DNA from: Bacillota bacterium
Lineage (GTDB): Bacteria > Bacillota > Clostridia > Peptostreptococcales > Anaerovoracaceae
Reading direction: 5' to 3'
Length of the DNA: 47,724 nt
Assembly (NCBI GenBank): GCA_022769485.1
Contig: JALEJU010000015.1
Coordinates: 1 to 47,724 of the forward strand
The first letter of the stretch is position 1. Every line of letters begins with the position of its first letter. Position numbers and translations under genes: made by a program. Below the pieces are notes generated by a model, which had not been told where the DNA came from, did not search any database, and saw nothing but the letters and a program-made list of their open reading frames with translations. Of the stretch, positions 1 to 7,048 are shown piece by piece.

Positions 1-225
1 CGAACATTGACCAGTATGTAGCGGTATCGTGTATAACCAAACCGGTTACACAAACTGCGGAGGTGGCGGTAAACAGTGCGTCTGAACATACAGCGCCTTT
101 ACCGTCCCTTGTTGCAACGGGCAGCATTAACAGTATGCTGCTAAAATTATCACAGACAGAAAGCCTAATATAATAATCTGGAACGATGTAATGTGCTTGT
201 GTTTTGGATTTTGCCGTTTTATCAT
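1..225 (-). pseudogene. TrkH/KtrB-type potassium uptake channel, N-terminal fragment with a frameshift
   Basis: Reading down from ATG at 225 gives a short basic N-terminus and a hydrophobic helix (IIILGFLSVIILAA), then a stop. Shifting frame by one base near 130-145 restores LLMLPVATRDGKGA, DALFTATSAVCVTGL and DTATYWS, which are typical of the first membrane segment and selectivity-filter region of TrkH/KtrB K+ channels. The fragment continues past the window edge. The single shift implies either a broken gene or a one-base sequencing or assembly error. The K+-transport neighbour kdpC lies just upstream on the same strand, so this was probably one potassium-uptake locus. A weak ribosome site (GAAGG) precedes the ATG. 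The family call is firm; whether the gene is dead depends on that one base. Confidence 0.7.
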
Positions 226-240
226 AACGGATACCTTCGC

Positions 241-326
241 AATCTTAATATCAAATTTAGACTGTCTTTATTTTATCTTAATCTGCATTAAATCGGCGTA
301 AGCAAGATAAAGACGATATTAAGATT
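241..326. repeat. Imperfect inverted repeat between kdpC and the trkH fragment
   Basis: AATCTTAATATC at 241-252 is repeated as its exact reverse complement at 315-326. Inside it, GTCTTTAT (264-271) faces ATAAAGAC (306-313). The arms are interrupted by about 11 bases on the left side only. It could be a regulatory dyad for the K+ gene, a folded leader, or a remnant of a small mobile element; the sequence does not decide. Confidence 0.45.
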
Positions 327-337
327 GCATAAAGGTA

Positions 338-367
338 AAGGCGGAAAAGCCGAAACTCTTCCGCCTT
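338..367 (-). terminator. Rho-independent terminator after kdpC
   Basis: A 9-bp perfect stem (AAGGCGGAA with TTCCGCCTT) with a 12-base loop lies eight bases past the kdpC stop. The following minus-strand bases are T-rich (TTTACCTTT), so it is a moderate intrinsic terminator. Confidence 0.6.
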
Positions 368-374
368 AAAACTA

Positions 375-932
375 TTACAGAATTCCGTCCAGCATCAAAT
401 TTACTTTAAGAACATTTACTGTTTCTTCTCCGAAGACTCCTAAGAATTTACCGTCGGTGCATTTCTTAATAATCTCCCATACCTCGTCCTCGGTCATATC
501 GTTTGCTTTTGCGATTCTTGCCACCTGATACTCGGCGGCGGCGGGGGAAATATGGGGGGCAAGTCCGCTGCCCGAGCAGGTCACAAGATCAACGGGGATT
601 GCTGTTTCGTCCATGTCGGGATTGGCCTCCCGCAGTTTTTCCACACGCTCTTTCACCAAAGCCTCATATTCTTCGCTTGCCGGGGAAAGGTTGGACGGTG
701 CGGCATACATCAGAGTTTTTCCGTTTTCGTCCTTGTAGGTTGAAACATCAATATTCATAATTCGCCCCCACATATGTCCGTCATCCGTATACTGCTGACC
801 GAGCAGCTCACAACCGTACTTTTTTCCGTCAACCTCAATAATACTCCCGTTTGCTTTGTCGGGGAAAATAAGCTGCGCAAACCCTGTAACGACACCCGTA
901 TAAACCACGCAGCAGAGCAATGTGAATATAAG
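375..932 (-). CDS. kdpC: K+-transporting ATPase subunit KdpC, 5' end missing
   Basis: KdpC is the small single-span subunit of the KdpFABC high-affinity potassium pump and stabilises the KdpB ATPase in the membrane. The C-terminal half carries the family's hallmark run: DLVTCSGSGLAPHISP, AAAEYQVARIAKAN, and a VNVLKVNLMLDG ending. The membrane helix (LIFTLLCCVVYTGVVTGF) and the FPDKANGS segment are also present. Homology stops at about 932-938, some 10-15 residues short of a normal N-terminus, and the upstream bases belong to a VWA gene on the other strand. No start codon with a ribosome site is visible at the right place. kdpA and kdpB are absent. The open frame running on to 1169 is antisense to the VWA gene and is not KdpC. 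The gene is truncated, by rearrangement or by a chimeric join. Confidence 0.85.
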   Translation of the reverse strand, partial: LIFTLLCCVVYTGVVTGFAQLIFPDKANGSIIEVDGKKYGCELLGQQYTDDGHMWGRIMNIDVSTYKDENGKTLMYAAPSNLSPASEEYEALVKERVEKLREANPDMDETAIPVDLVTCSGSGLAPHISPAAAEYQVARIAKANDMTEDEVWEIIKKCTDGKFLGVFGEETVNVLKVNLMLDGIL

Positions 933-2265
933 AAAAATTGGCTCTGTTAAAGTTACGCTTTCTTTGACGGCGGAGCCGAATATCGCGTCTAATCCCACGG
1001 ATATTGTGTTGATTCTTGATCGTTCCCGCAGTATGGCAGGAAGTCCCCTTGCCAATTTGAAAAGCGGGGCGAAAAAATTTATCGACATTATCGATGGGGC
1101 TACTGACGGTGCGCAGGACGGCCATATCGGGTACGGAAGCCGCATCGGAATTGTCAGCTTTGCCGACACAGCGAGACAGGATACGCAGTTTATTACTGAT
1201 GTGGACGATTTAAAAGACGCAGTGGACGATCTGTCTGCGGGAGGGCTTACAAATCATGCGGACGCGTTTACCAAGGCCTTGCAGCTGTTTGATCCTGCAT
1301 CTACAAACGAAAAAGTAATGATTATGTTTACAGACGGAAGAACCACCGCCGGAGCAAATCCGAATCCGGTGGCCGAAGCCGCAAAAGCTCAGGGAGTTAT
1401 TATTTACTGCATCGGGCTTTCCGGAAACGGCGGATTGGATGAACAGGCGCTTCGGGATTGGGCGTCTGACCCGGATTCCGCTTATGTAGCCATTACGCCG
1501 AATGACGAGGAACTGGAAGATTTGTTCGAGAATCTGGCTCAGAATATTGCAAAACCGGGAGCTACGGATATTGTAATTGAAGAAGAAGTAAATCCGTGCT
1601 TTGAAATTACCGAGCTGTCTTCTCCTACGAAAGGAACGGTAGAACGGACGGGTCAAACTTCTCTGCGGTGGATGATCGACGAGCTTGGCGTAACTTCCAG
1701 CGAAGGAGCTGAGTTGGAATTTACTCTGCAGTATATAGGACCCTGCTCAGGCGTCCTGGAAATAAACAAAGGCCTCAAGTATCGGGATAATGAAGGGAAT
1801 TCGACGGATTTTCAGTCTCCCGAGATAACCGTTGACTGCGGAACGGTGGTTTTTCCCGAAGAATGTCCTAAGCCGGTGCCCATTGATGTGTGCGGCTGTA
1901 AAGATACTGTTGAATTTGATGCCGGCGAGATTGGCATGGAGTCCCTCGGAAGAATTGTAAAGCTGGATGTAACCCTGCGGGATGTCTGCCCCAATAAGCG
2001 TGTAGCGCTGGGTGTGATTCTGACGGAATTAGGAGCCGATGGAGTTGAGCATAAACGGGGTATGAAAACGGTAACTGTTCCGGCACACAGGTATCAGGGA
2101 TGCAGAGATGTGACCGTAAAATGCATTAAATTTGTCCTACCCGAAAATCCGGAGGATCCTTGGAAGACGGAGGATTCCATCTGCAAGGCTCGCCATATCA
2201 AAGCGCGGTTTATCGCACATTATGTAGATAATGATTTTGAATGCTGCGATATTACCCTGCAATAG
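922..2265 (+). CDS. VWA-domain protein, 5' end probably missing
   Basis: A von Willebrand factor A domain fills residues 25-215. The metal-ion-dependent adhesion site is complete: DRSRS at 33-37, Thr110 in GGLTNHAD, and Asp138 in MFTDGR. A cysteine-rich second half (CPKPVPIDVCGC, CPNKRVALGVILTE, CKARHIKARFIAHYVDN) resembles the C-terminal module of a VWA family found in Clostridia and Bacilli. Family members normally carry a few tens of residues before the SVKVTLSL strand. Here the first six codons come from sequence that on the other strand encodes KdpC, and no ribosome site precedes the ATG. There is no signal peptide or membrane segment. The function in bacteria is unknown; metal-dependent binding to a partner is the general VWA role. 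Confidence 0.8.
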   Translation: MNIRKIGSVKVTLSLTAEPNIASNPTDIVLILDRSRSMAGSPLANLKSGAKKFIDIIDGATDGAQDGHIGYGSRIGIVSFADTARQDTQFITDVDDLKDAVDDLSAGGLTNHADAFTKALQLFDPASTNEKVMIMFTDGRTTAGANPNPVAEAAKAQGVIIYCIGLSGNGGLDEQALRDWASDPDSAYVAITPNDEELEDLFENLAQNIAKPGATDIVIEEEVNPCFEITELSSPTKGTVERTGQTSLRWMIDELGVTSSEGAELEFTLQYIGPCSGVLEINKGLKYRDNEGNSTDFQSPEITVDCGTVVFPEECPKPVPIDVCGCKDTVEFDAGEIGMESLGRIVKLDVTLRDVCPNKRVALGVILTELGADGVEHKRGMKTVTVPAHRYQGCRDVTVKCIKFVLPENPEDPWKTEDSICKARHIKARFIAHYVDNDFECCDITLQ

Positions 2266-2276
2266 ATAGCTCTTTC

Positions 2277-2313
2277 AAAAACGGTGCTCCGCTGCGGGCG
2301 CCGTTTTGTTGTT
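2277..2313 (+). terminator. Rho-independent terminator after the VWA gene
   Basis: AAAACGGTGC pairs with GCGCCGTTTT (one G-U) across a short GC-rich loop and is followed by TGTTGTTT, eleven bases after the stop codon. Confidence 0.75.
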
Positions 2314-2379
2314 TAATTCAAATTCCGGCAGGGTATAACTTTAGGACACAAAAGGTGTGATGATTAGGAGGACAGAGTT

Positions 2380-2988
2380 ATGAATACACAGGCTTTTATT
2401 ACAGCGTTAGAAAAAAATCTGTACAAGGTAAGTCATTTTGCAACTGCGGAAGAAGCTGCGGATTATCTGGACAAGAGTTTGGACGGCCGCGAAATCGGGC
2501 TTGCCTGTTCTGCGACCATGAGTGAAATGGGCCTTGCAGACAGGCTGGCCGTACATAATACCGTATATGACCCGGCTGAAGGCAATTCCGAAGAAGATTT
2601 TCTTACACTTTCCAAGCAGTGCCTGACTGCCGAAATCTATATGGTTTCTGTCAATGCGGCGGCGGAGACGGGAGAATTTGTTAATTTGGACGCAACCGGA
2701 AACCGCCTGGCAGGTTCTTTATTCGGCCATCGAAAAGTTTATTTTATAGTTACAGCCAACAAAGTGGAACCCACTCTGGAAAAAGCGATCCGGAGGGCTC
2801 GAAATGTTGCGGGACCGGAAGACGCAAAGCGTATGGGACTGACGACTCCCTGCGCCGCTAAGGGGGATAAATGCTATAATTGTTCCGCTCCGGACAGAAT
2901 CTGCAATGGAATGGCGGTTTATCTCCGCAAGATGGAAGGCGTAGAAGAAGCGGAAGTCATTTTGATTGACGAAGCGATGGGATTTTAA
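2380..2988 (+). CDS. LUD-domain (LutC/YkgG-like) protein
   Basis: This 202-residue protein belongs to the LUD family (old DUF162), which includes LutC of the lactate-utilisation complex and many stand-alone clostridial proteins. Supporting segments are GREIGLACSATMSEMGLADR near 37-56, YMVSVNAAAETGEFVNLDA, GNRLAGSLFGHRKVYFIV and RRARNVAGPEDAKRMG. The C-terminus has four cysteines in CAAKGDKCYNC and RICNG, which could bind metal or an Fe-S cluster. The start follows a clear ribosome site (TTAGGAGGA, spacing 8). It is not linked to lutA or lutB, so a lactate-oxidation role cannot be assumed; family members of this length are usually uncharacterised. A YbaK-type gene follows 24 bases downstream and may be co-transcribed. 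Confidence 0.85.
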   Translation: MNTQAFITALEKNLYKVSHFATAEEAADYLDKSLDGREIGLACSATMSEMGLADRLAVHNTVYDPAEGNSEEDFLTLSKQCLTAEIYMVSVNAAAETGEFVNLDATGNRLAGSLFGHRKVYFIVTANKVEPTLEKAIRRARNVAGPEDAKRMGLTTPCAAKGDKCYNCSAPDRICNGMAVYLRKMEGVEEAEVILIDEAMGF

Positions 2989-3012
2989 CAAAGAGTACAA
3001 AAGAGGGGCGTT

Positions 3013-3513
3013 ATGGGAAAAAAGGCGGGCAAAGGGAAGCCGTCAGAGCAGAAAACCAATGTAATGCGATTGCTGGAACAAGCGGGAGTGCCGTATCGGC
3101 AGCATTGTTATGCGGATACGGATGCTGTCAGCGGAATGGAAGTTGCTTCTGTGCTGGGGCAGGATCCCGACCGAGTATTTAAAACTCTGGTTACCGTGGG
3201 GAAGTCCGGTGAGCATTATGTGTTTGCGGTGCCGGTCAGCGGAGAATTGAATTTGAAAAAAGCAGCCGGAGCGGTAGGGGAGAAATCCGTAGAAATGATC
3301 AAATCCAAGGAGTTGCTGCCGCTGACAGGATATGTTCACGGAGGCTGTTCGCCCATCGGCATGAAAAAAACGTTTGTCACCGTATTTCATAAAAGTGCGG
3401 AGAAATATCATACGATTTTTTTCAGCGCAGGCAGAATCGGATATCAAGTGGAGGTTTCTTTGTCCGACTTGAAAAAAATCATCTTGTTTTCTCTGGCGGA
3501 TATTATAGAATAG
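3013..3513 (+). CDS. ybaK: YbaK/EbsC-type Cys-tRNA(Pro) deacylase
   Basis: This 166-residue member of the YbaK/ProX trans-editing family hydrolyses Cys mischarged onto tRNA-Pro by prolyl-tRNA synthetase. Visible hallmarks are KTNVMRLLEQAGVPY, DPDRVFKTLVTVG with the Lys expected for substrate contact, the YVFAVPVSGELNLKKAA strand-turn-helix, SPIGMKKTF near 116-124 and FSAGRIGYQVEVS. The length matches the family. A GAGGGGCG ribosome site precedes the ATG. It sits 24 bases after the LUD gene with no terminator between, so the two probably share a transcript. The substrate is taken from the family and is not provable from this sequence. Confidence 0.88.
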   Translation: MGKKAGKGKPSEQKTNVMRLLEQAGVPYRQHCYADTDAVSGMEVASVLGQDPDRVFKTLVTVGKSGEHYVFAVPVSGELNLKKAAGAVGEKSVEMIKSKELLPLTGYVHGGCSPIGMKKTFVTVFHKSAEKYHTIFFSAGRIGYQVEVSLSDLKKIILFSLADIIE

Positions 3514-3579
3514 AAAAAAGAACGTCGGGTATAAACCGACTCTCTGAAAACTCGGATGATGATGGAAGGAATGATGAAA

Positions 3580-4029
3580 ATGGTAAAATCCACATTGACA
3601 GAAGAAAGGGCATTGGATTGTTATCTTGGCGGTATTGACTGCTCACAGGTGACCTTCGGCGAATTTGCGGAACAGCTGGGCATCGATAAGATGACGGCAA
3701 GAAAAATTGCTTCTGCTTTCGGCGGCGGATTGTTCCATGCCAGAACCTGCGGCTGTGTTACCGGCGCGTTGATGGCTTTGGGACTTGCCTGCGGCTACTG
3801 CGAGGAAGGAAACGAAGCGGCCAAAAATGCGTTTTTAGCCAAAAAGGCAGAGTTTGAAAAGCGTTTTGAAGAAGAAAACGGCAGCTGTATCTGCAAAGAA
3901 TTGCTGGGTTATGATGTCAGCACTCCGGACGGCCTGGCTCACATTATGGAAGAAAACCTTTTCCAGAAGCGCTGCGCCCCTTACGCTGTAAGCGCTTGTG
4001 AAATTGCCGCGGATCTTATGAACGAATAA
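3580..4029 (+). CDS. C-GCAxxG-C-C family (redox-type) protein
   Basis: This small cytoplasmic protein has the spaced-cysteine pattern of the C_GCAxxG_C_C family: DCSQV near the start, CGCVTGALMALG in the middle, CGYCEEG, and CICKELLG followed by RCAPYAVSACEIA. The family is common in anaerobes and is presumed redox-active or metal-binding; the reaction is unknown. Several in-frame ATGs lie between 3556 and 3580. ATG 3580 is preferred because GGAAGGA (3564-3570) stands nine bases before it. A start at 3556 would add eight methionine-rich residues and place the ribosome site inside the gene. It is followed by a strong terminator shared with the convergent nifU. Confidence 0.8.
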   Translation: MVKSTLTEERALDCYLGGIDCSQVTFGEFAEQLGIDKMTARKIASAFGGGLFHARTCGCVTGALMALGLACGYCEEGNEAAKNAFLAKKAEFEKRFEEENGSCICKELLGYDVSTPDGLAHIMEENLFQKRCAPYAVSACEIAADLMNE

Positions 4030-4046
4030 CCGTGAGAAGTAAAAGA

Positions 4047-4080
4047 AAATCGGAAGCGTGATTTTACGCTTCCGATTTTT
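4047..4080. terminator. Bidirectional terminator between convergent genes
   Basis: AAAATCGGAAGCGT at 4047-4060 pairs with ACGCTTCCGATTTT at 4066-4079 across a five-base loop. A T-run on the plus strand and an A-run upstream let it serve both the plus-strand redox gene and the minus-strand nifSU operon. Confidence 0.88.
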
Positions 4081-4097
4081 ATAAACGGACATATTTT

Positions 4098-4529
4098 CTA
4101 TTCGCCGCAGCATTCACAGGTTTCGTGATCGCAGAACAGCGCTTTATCGTATTCGATGCCGTTCTTGTCGTAGTAATCTTTTAAAGCGCTCTTTATGGCT
4201 TCTTCCGCCAGAACCGAGCAGTGCAGCTTGTGCTCCGGGAGTCCGTCCAGCGCTTCTACAACTGCTTTGTTGGTCAGCTCCAGAGCCTGGTCTACGGATT
4301 TGCCTTTAATCATTTCTGTTGCCATAGAGCTGGAGGCGATAGCGGAACCGCAGCCGAATGTTTCAAATTTTACATCTTTAATAATGTTGTCCTCGATTTG
4401 CAGATAGATTTTCATAATGTCGCCGCATTTTGCGTTGCCTACTTCACCGATTCCGTCTGCGTTTTCTATAGAACCCACATTTCTGGGGTTCATAAAGTGA
4501 TCCATTACTTTATCGCTGTACAATGCCAT
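4098..4529 (-). CDS. nifU: Fe-S cluster scaffold NifU/IscU
   Basis: This scaffold receives sulfur from the NifS desulfurase and iron to assemble Fe-S clusters before handing them to apoproteins. The 143-residue protein is a single IscU-type domain with the three ligand cysteines: Cys35 in GNAKCGD, Cys60 in FGCGSAIASSS and Cys104 in HCSVLAEEA. The C-terminus adds a small cysteine-rich tail (CDHETCECCGE), seen in clostridial NifU-like proteins. It follows nifS by 13 bases on the same strand, forming the usual two-gene clostridial Fe-S operon without an iscR regulator next to it. A GAGGTGAC ribosome site lies upstream. The call is firm. Confidence 0.95.
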   Translation of the reverse strand: MALYSDKVMDHFMNPRNVGSIENADGIGEVGNAKCGDIMKIYLQIEDNIIKDVKFETFGCGSAIASSSMATEMIKGKSVDQALELTNKAVVEALDGLPEHKLHCSVLAEEAIKSALKDYYDKNGIEYDKALFCDHETCECCGE

Positions 4530-4542
4530 TTAAGTCACCTCA

Positions 4543-5736
4543 TTATTTCAAAATAAATTCTTTTCTGTTTTCCACTTTGTCTCTCCAAAGAGGAGAGATG
4601 CTTCTCAGATATTCTATTACTTTCGGAATCGCTTCCAGCATGTAATCGATTTCTTCCTCGGTATTCCAGCTGCAGAGAGAAAGACGCAGGGAACCGTGAG
4701 CAATTTCGTGCGGTCTGCCGATGGACAGCAGCACATGGCTGGGGTCCAAAGAGCCGGAAGTGCAGGCGGAACCGGAGGACGCACAGATGCCGTCACGATC
4801 CAGCAGGAGAAGAAGGGACTCGCCTTCGACGCCTTCAAAACACATATTTACATTACCGGGCAGTCGGTTGACCGGATCGCCGTTCAGGATGGAATGGGGA
4901 ATTTTAGAAAGCCCCGCAATCAGCTTGTCCCGCAGAGCGGAAACTTTTTTTGTGTCTTCGTCGATGTGCTCACAGGCTTCCTTCATAGCAGCAGCCATAC
5001 CTACGATGCCGGGGATGTTTTCTGTTCCCGCACGTTTGCCCCGCTCCTGGGCGCCGCCTTCGATAATATTGGTAAGGGGGATACCCTTTCTTGCATAGAG
5101 AACGCCGCTGCCCTTTGGGCCGTGAAACTTATGCGCAGACAGGGACAGCATATCGATGTTCTGTTCTTTTACATTGATGTGCAGATGACCTGCGGCCTGT
5201 ACGGCATCGGTATGGAAAAGAACGCCCTTTTCTTTGCATACGGCGCCGATTTCCGGGATAGGCAAAATGGAACCGATTTCGTTGTTTGCATACATTATGG
5301 TTACCAGACAGGTATCTTCCCGAATGGCGTCGGCTACCTGCTGAGCGGAAATCATTCCGTTTGCATGGACGTCCAGAAGTTCGATATCAAAGCCTTCTTT
5401 TCTGAGCTTTTCCAGTGTATGCAGCACAGCATGGTGTTCAAACGCTGTGGAAATAATATGCTTCTTTCCTTTTTTCGCGCCAATGCGTGCAGCGGATATG
5501 ATAGCCTGATTATCTGCTTCGCTTCCGCCGGATGTGAAATAAATTTCCCGCGCTTCGCAGCCAAGCAGGGATGCTACCGTTTCTCTGGCTTTTGCAAGCG
5601 CTTCAGCCGCCTGCTGACCCACAGTGTGGAGGCTGGACGGATTTCCATAGAATGTCTCCATATATGGAAGCATAGCATCGATGGCTGTGCGGCTCATTTT
5701 AGTTGTTGCAGCATTATCTGCGTAAATCTGCATCAT
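4543..5736 (-). CDS. nifS: Cysteine desulfurase NifS/IscS
   Basis: A PLP enzyme that removes sulfur from cysteine, giving alanine and an enzyme persulfide that feeds NifU and possibly tRNA thiolation. The sequence opens with IYADNAATTKMS, shows the PLP-lysine segment LSLSAHKFHGPKGSG, and carries the catalytic-cysteine loop SSGSACTSGSLDPSHVL near residue 325, the group-I NifS/IscS form. At 397 residues it has the usual length. The start follows GGAGGGAACT; two ATGs are adjacent and the first is used. It is the first gene of nifS-nifU, with a promoter about 150 bases upstream. Confidence 0.95.
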   Translation of the reverse strand: MMQIYADNAATTKMSRTAIDAMLPYMETFYGNPSSLHTVGQQAAEALAKARETVASLLGCEAREIYFTSGGSEADNQAIISAARIGAKKGKKHIISTAFEHHAVLHTLEKLRKEGFDIELLDVHANGMISAQQVADAIREDTCLVTIMYANNEIGSILPIPEIGAVCKEKGVLFHTDAVQAAGHLHINVKEQNIDMLSLSAHKFHGPKGSGVLYARKGIPLTNIIEGGAQERGKRAGTENIPGIVGMAAAMKEACEHIDEDTKKVSALRDKLIAGLSKIPHSILNGDPVNRLPGNVNMCFEGVEGESLLLLLDRDGICASSGSACTSGSLDPSHVLLSIGRPHEIAHGSLRLSLCSWNTEEEIDYMLEAIPKVIEYLRSISPLWRDKVENRKEFILK

Positions 5737-5869
5737 AGTTCCCTCCTCGTATTCCTAAAGGCGGTCGAATTTCAGTGCCTTTTCGGAAAGAAACGTCCCC
5801 GTGCAGGCTTACGCATCTGCTCGCCGAGAGAGTGCGCCGAATGGTTGGGACGCTTCGAATTGTTATTTT

Positions 5870-5911
5870 ATAACCTGAGTTATTATACCCTTGATGCGGT
5901 AATATTAACAA
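5870..5911 (-). promoter_or_regulatory. Promoter of nifSU with an overlapping dyad
   Basis: On the minus strand TTGTTA (5911-5906) and TATAAT (5887-5882) are 18 bases apart. Immediately past the -10 box, ATAAC-CTGA-GTTAT (5870-5883) forms a short palindrome where a repressor such as an Rrf2/IscR protein could bind; that binding is inference only. Confidence 0.55.
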
Positions 5912-6120
5912 AAATCGCTAAATAATCAAGGGGAAATTTCCATGTTGTACGAATATCGGGTATTTTTTTAAAATTACCCATAATAAAGCAATGATACCCC
6001 AATCATTTAGGCAAGTCAATGAAGTTTAATCAAAAATTCCCGGCGTATTTCTTCATTATATGCAGCGCAGACAACATGTACCCGGATACTTTGTATGCGG
6101 GAGTTGATGGGGCAGAATAA
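5912..6120. other. Intergenic stretch with no recognised gene
   Basis: This AT-rich spacer lies between the nifSU promoter and the tRNA-Arg terminator. No open frame with a ribosome site and no stable long hairpin were found. Confidence 0.5.
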
Positions 6121-6123
6121 AAT

Positions 6124-6151
6124 AAAACCCGCTGAATTTCAGCGGGTTTTT
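6124..6151 (-). terminator. Terminator of the tRNA-Arg gene
   Basis: AAAACCCGCTGA pairs with TCAGCGGGTTTT over a three-base loop and starts right after the encoded CCA end of the tRNA; the minus-strand copy ends in a T-run. Confidence 0.85.
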
Positions 6152-6153
6152 CA

Positions 6154-6229
6154 TGGCACCCCCAAGAGGATTCGAACCTCCGACGCACGGTTTAGGAAAC
6201 CGACGCTCTATCCCCTGAGCTATGGGGGC
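6154..6229 (-). tRNA. tRNA-Arg (anticodon CCT)
   Basis: The minus-strand sequence folds as a standard cloverleaf. The acceptor is GCCCCCA with TGGGGGT (first pair G-U), followed by discriminator G and an encoded CCA. The D-arm contains AGCTCAGGGGATAGAGC, the anticodon arm TCGGTTTCCTAAACCG gives anticodon CCT, and the T-arm contains GGAGGTTCGAATCCTC. It reads AGG codons. A dedicated terminator follows at once. Confidence 0.95.
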
Positions 6230-6285
6230 AGGAATCAAGGGATATCTTATCATAAAGACTGTAAATTTTCAACCGCAGAAAATGT

Positions 6286-6921
6286 CTAAAAGGTATTCTT
6301 CGCCAAAAGAAGAAGCAAATTGTTATCGTACAAATCCGCGGCAATATGGGAAGCTGCCAGAGCGATTTGGATTTCATCTCCGGGAACAATAATCTCCATG
6401 GGAACCAAGAAAGCCAAAAAGAGGAAGACCAGCAAGATTCCCCGCATACAGCCTATTAACAATCCGGCCGCCCCGTCTCCGAAGCTCAGAAAACCACAGC
6501 GGCCTTTCTTTTGAGAAAAGACTTTGGAAAACAGAGAAAAGAGCAGGCCAACCAATATTGCGGCGCCCAGGAAAACAAGGATTTGAAACAGCAGACCGGT
6601 TATCTCCGCGGCTGCGGAAAGCAGCAAATCCCGAGAGGCTTGTTCCAAGGCGTCGCTAAGAATTTTAGGCAAAGAGCCGGCCAAGGGGTCGACGGCTGTT
6701 TCGCCGCTTTCCAGGAGCTTTGCCGAGACCGCATTTTGCAGGCTTTCAAACAAACCTGTATGATCCCGCAGAAAAAGGTTAATTGCCGGAGACCAGGCAA
6801 AGCCCAAAATAACGGCGGATGCCCAGCCGAAGGTATGAATCGCTGTGGAAAAAAGACCCCGCCGGAATCCAAGCGCCGCAGAACCCACAAAAATTACGGC
6901 TGTAATAACATCGAGCCACAT
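6286..6921 (-). CDS. CvpA-family membrane protein
   Basis: A 211-residue integral membrane protein of the CvpA/colicin-V-production family. The N-terminus has the typical arrangement: WLDVITAVIFVGSAALGFRR, then GLFSTAIHTFGWASAVILGF. Two further hydrophobic segments follow near 110-135 and 150-175 (LIGCMRGILLVFLFLAFLVP), which contain the family's Gly-Arg motif. CvpA proteins are linked to envelope homeostasis, but their activity is not established. It lies alone on the minus strand, divergent from the unknown gene at 7049. Confidence 0.8.
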   Translation of the reverse strand: MWLDVITAVIFVGSAALGFRRGLFSTAIHTFGWASAVILGFAWSPAINLFLRDHTGLFESLQNAVSAKLLESGETAVDPLAGSLPKILSDALEQASRDLLLSAAAEITGLLFQILVFLGAAILVGLLFSLFSKVFSQKKGRCGFLSFGDGAAGLLIGCMRGILLVFLFLAFLVPMEIIVPGDEIQIALAASHIAADLYDNNLLLLLAKNTF

Positions 6922-7048
6922 AAAAGCCTCCGAATGTGAAAAACCAAAGGTTTCATTTTGTTTTGCCCGAACGTTTTGCTCATACGGCGCACAGCACGGG
7001 CATAAAGTAATAGTATCAAGTTACCCGGGCGAATACAAGGAGGAAACT

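Noticed and set aside
922-1169. N-terminal extension of the KdpC open frame beyond 932
   Set aside because: It is antisense to the conserved VWA domain and has none of the KdpC N-terminal pattern.
4696-5925. 409-codon plus-strand open frame
   Set aside because: It is the shadow of nifS: the minus strand encodes a complete cysteine desulfurase with active-site motifs, and the plus frame has no ribosome site or recognisable domain.
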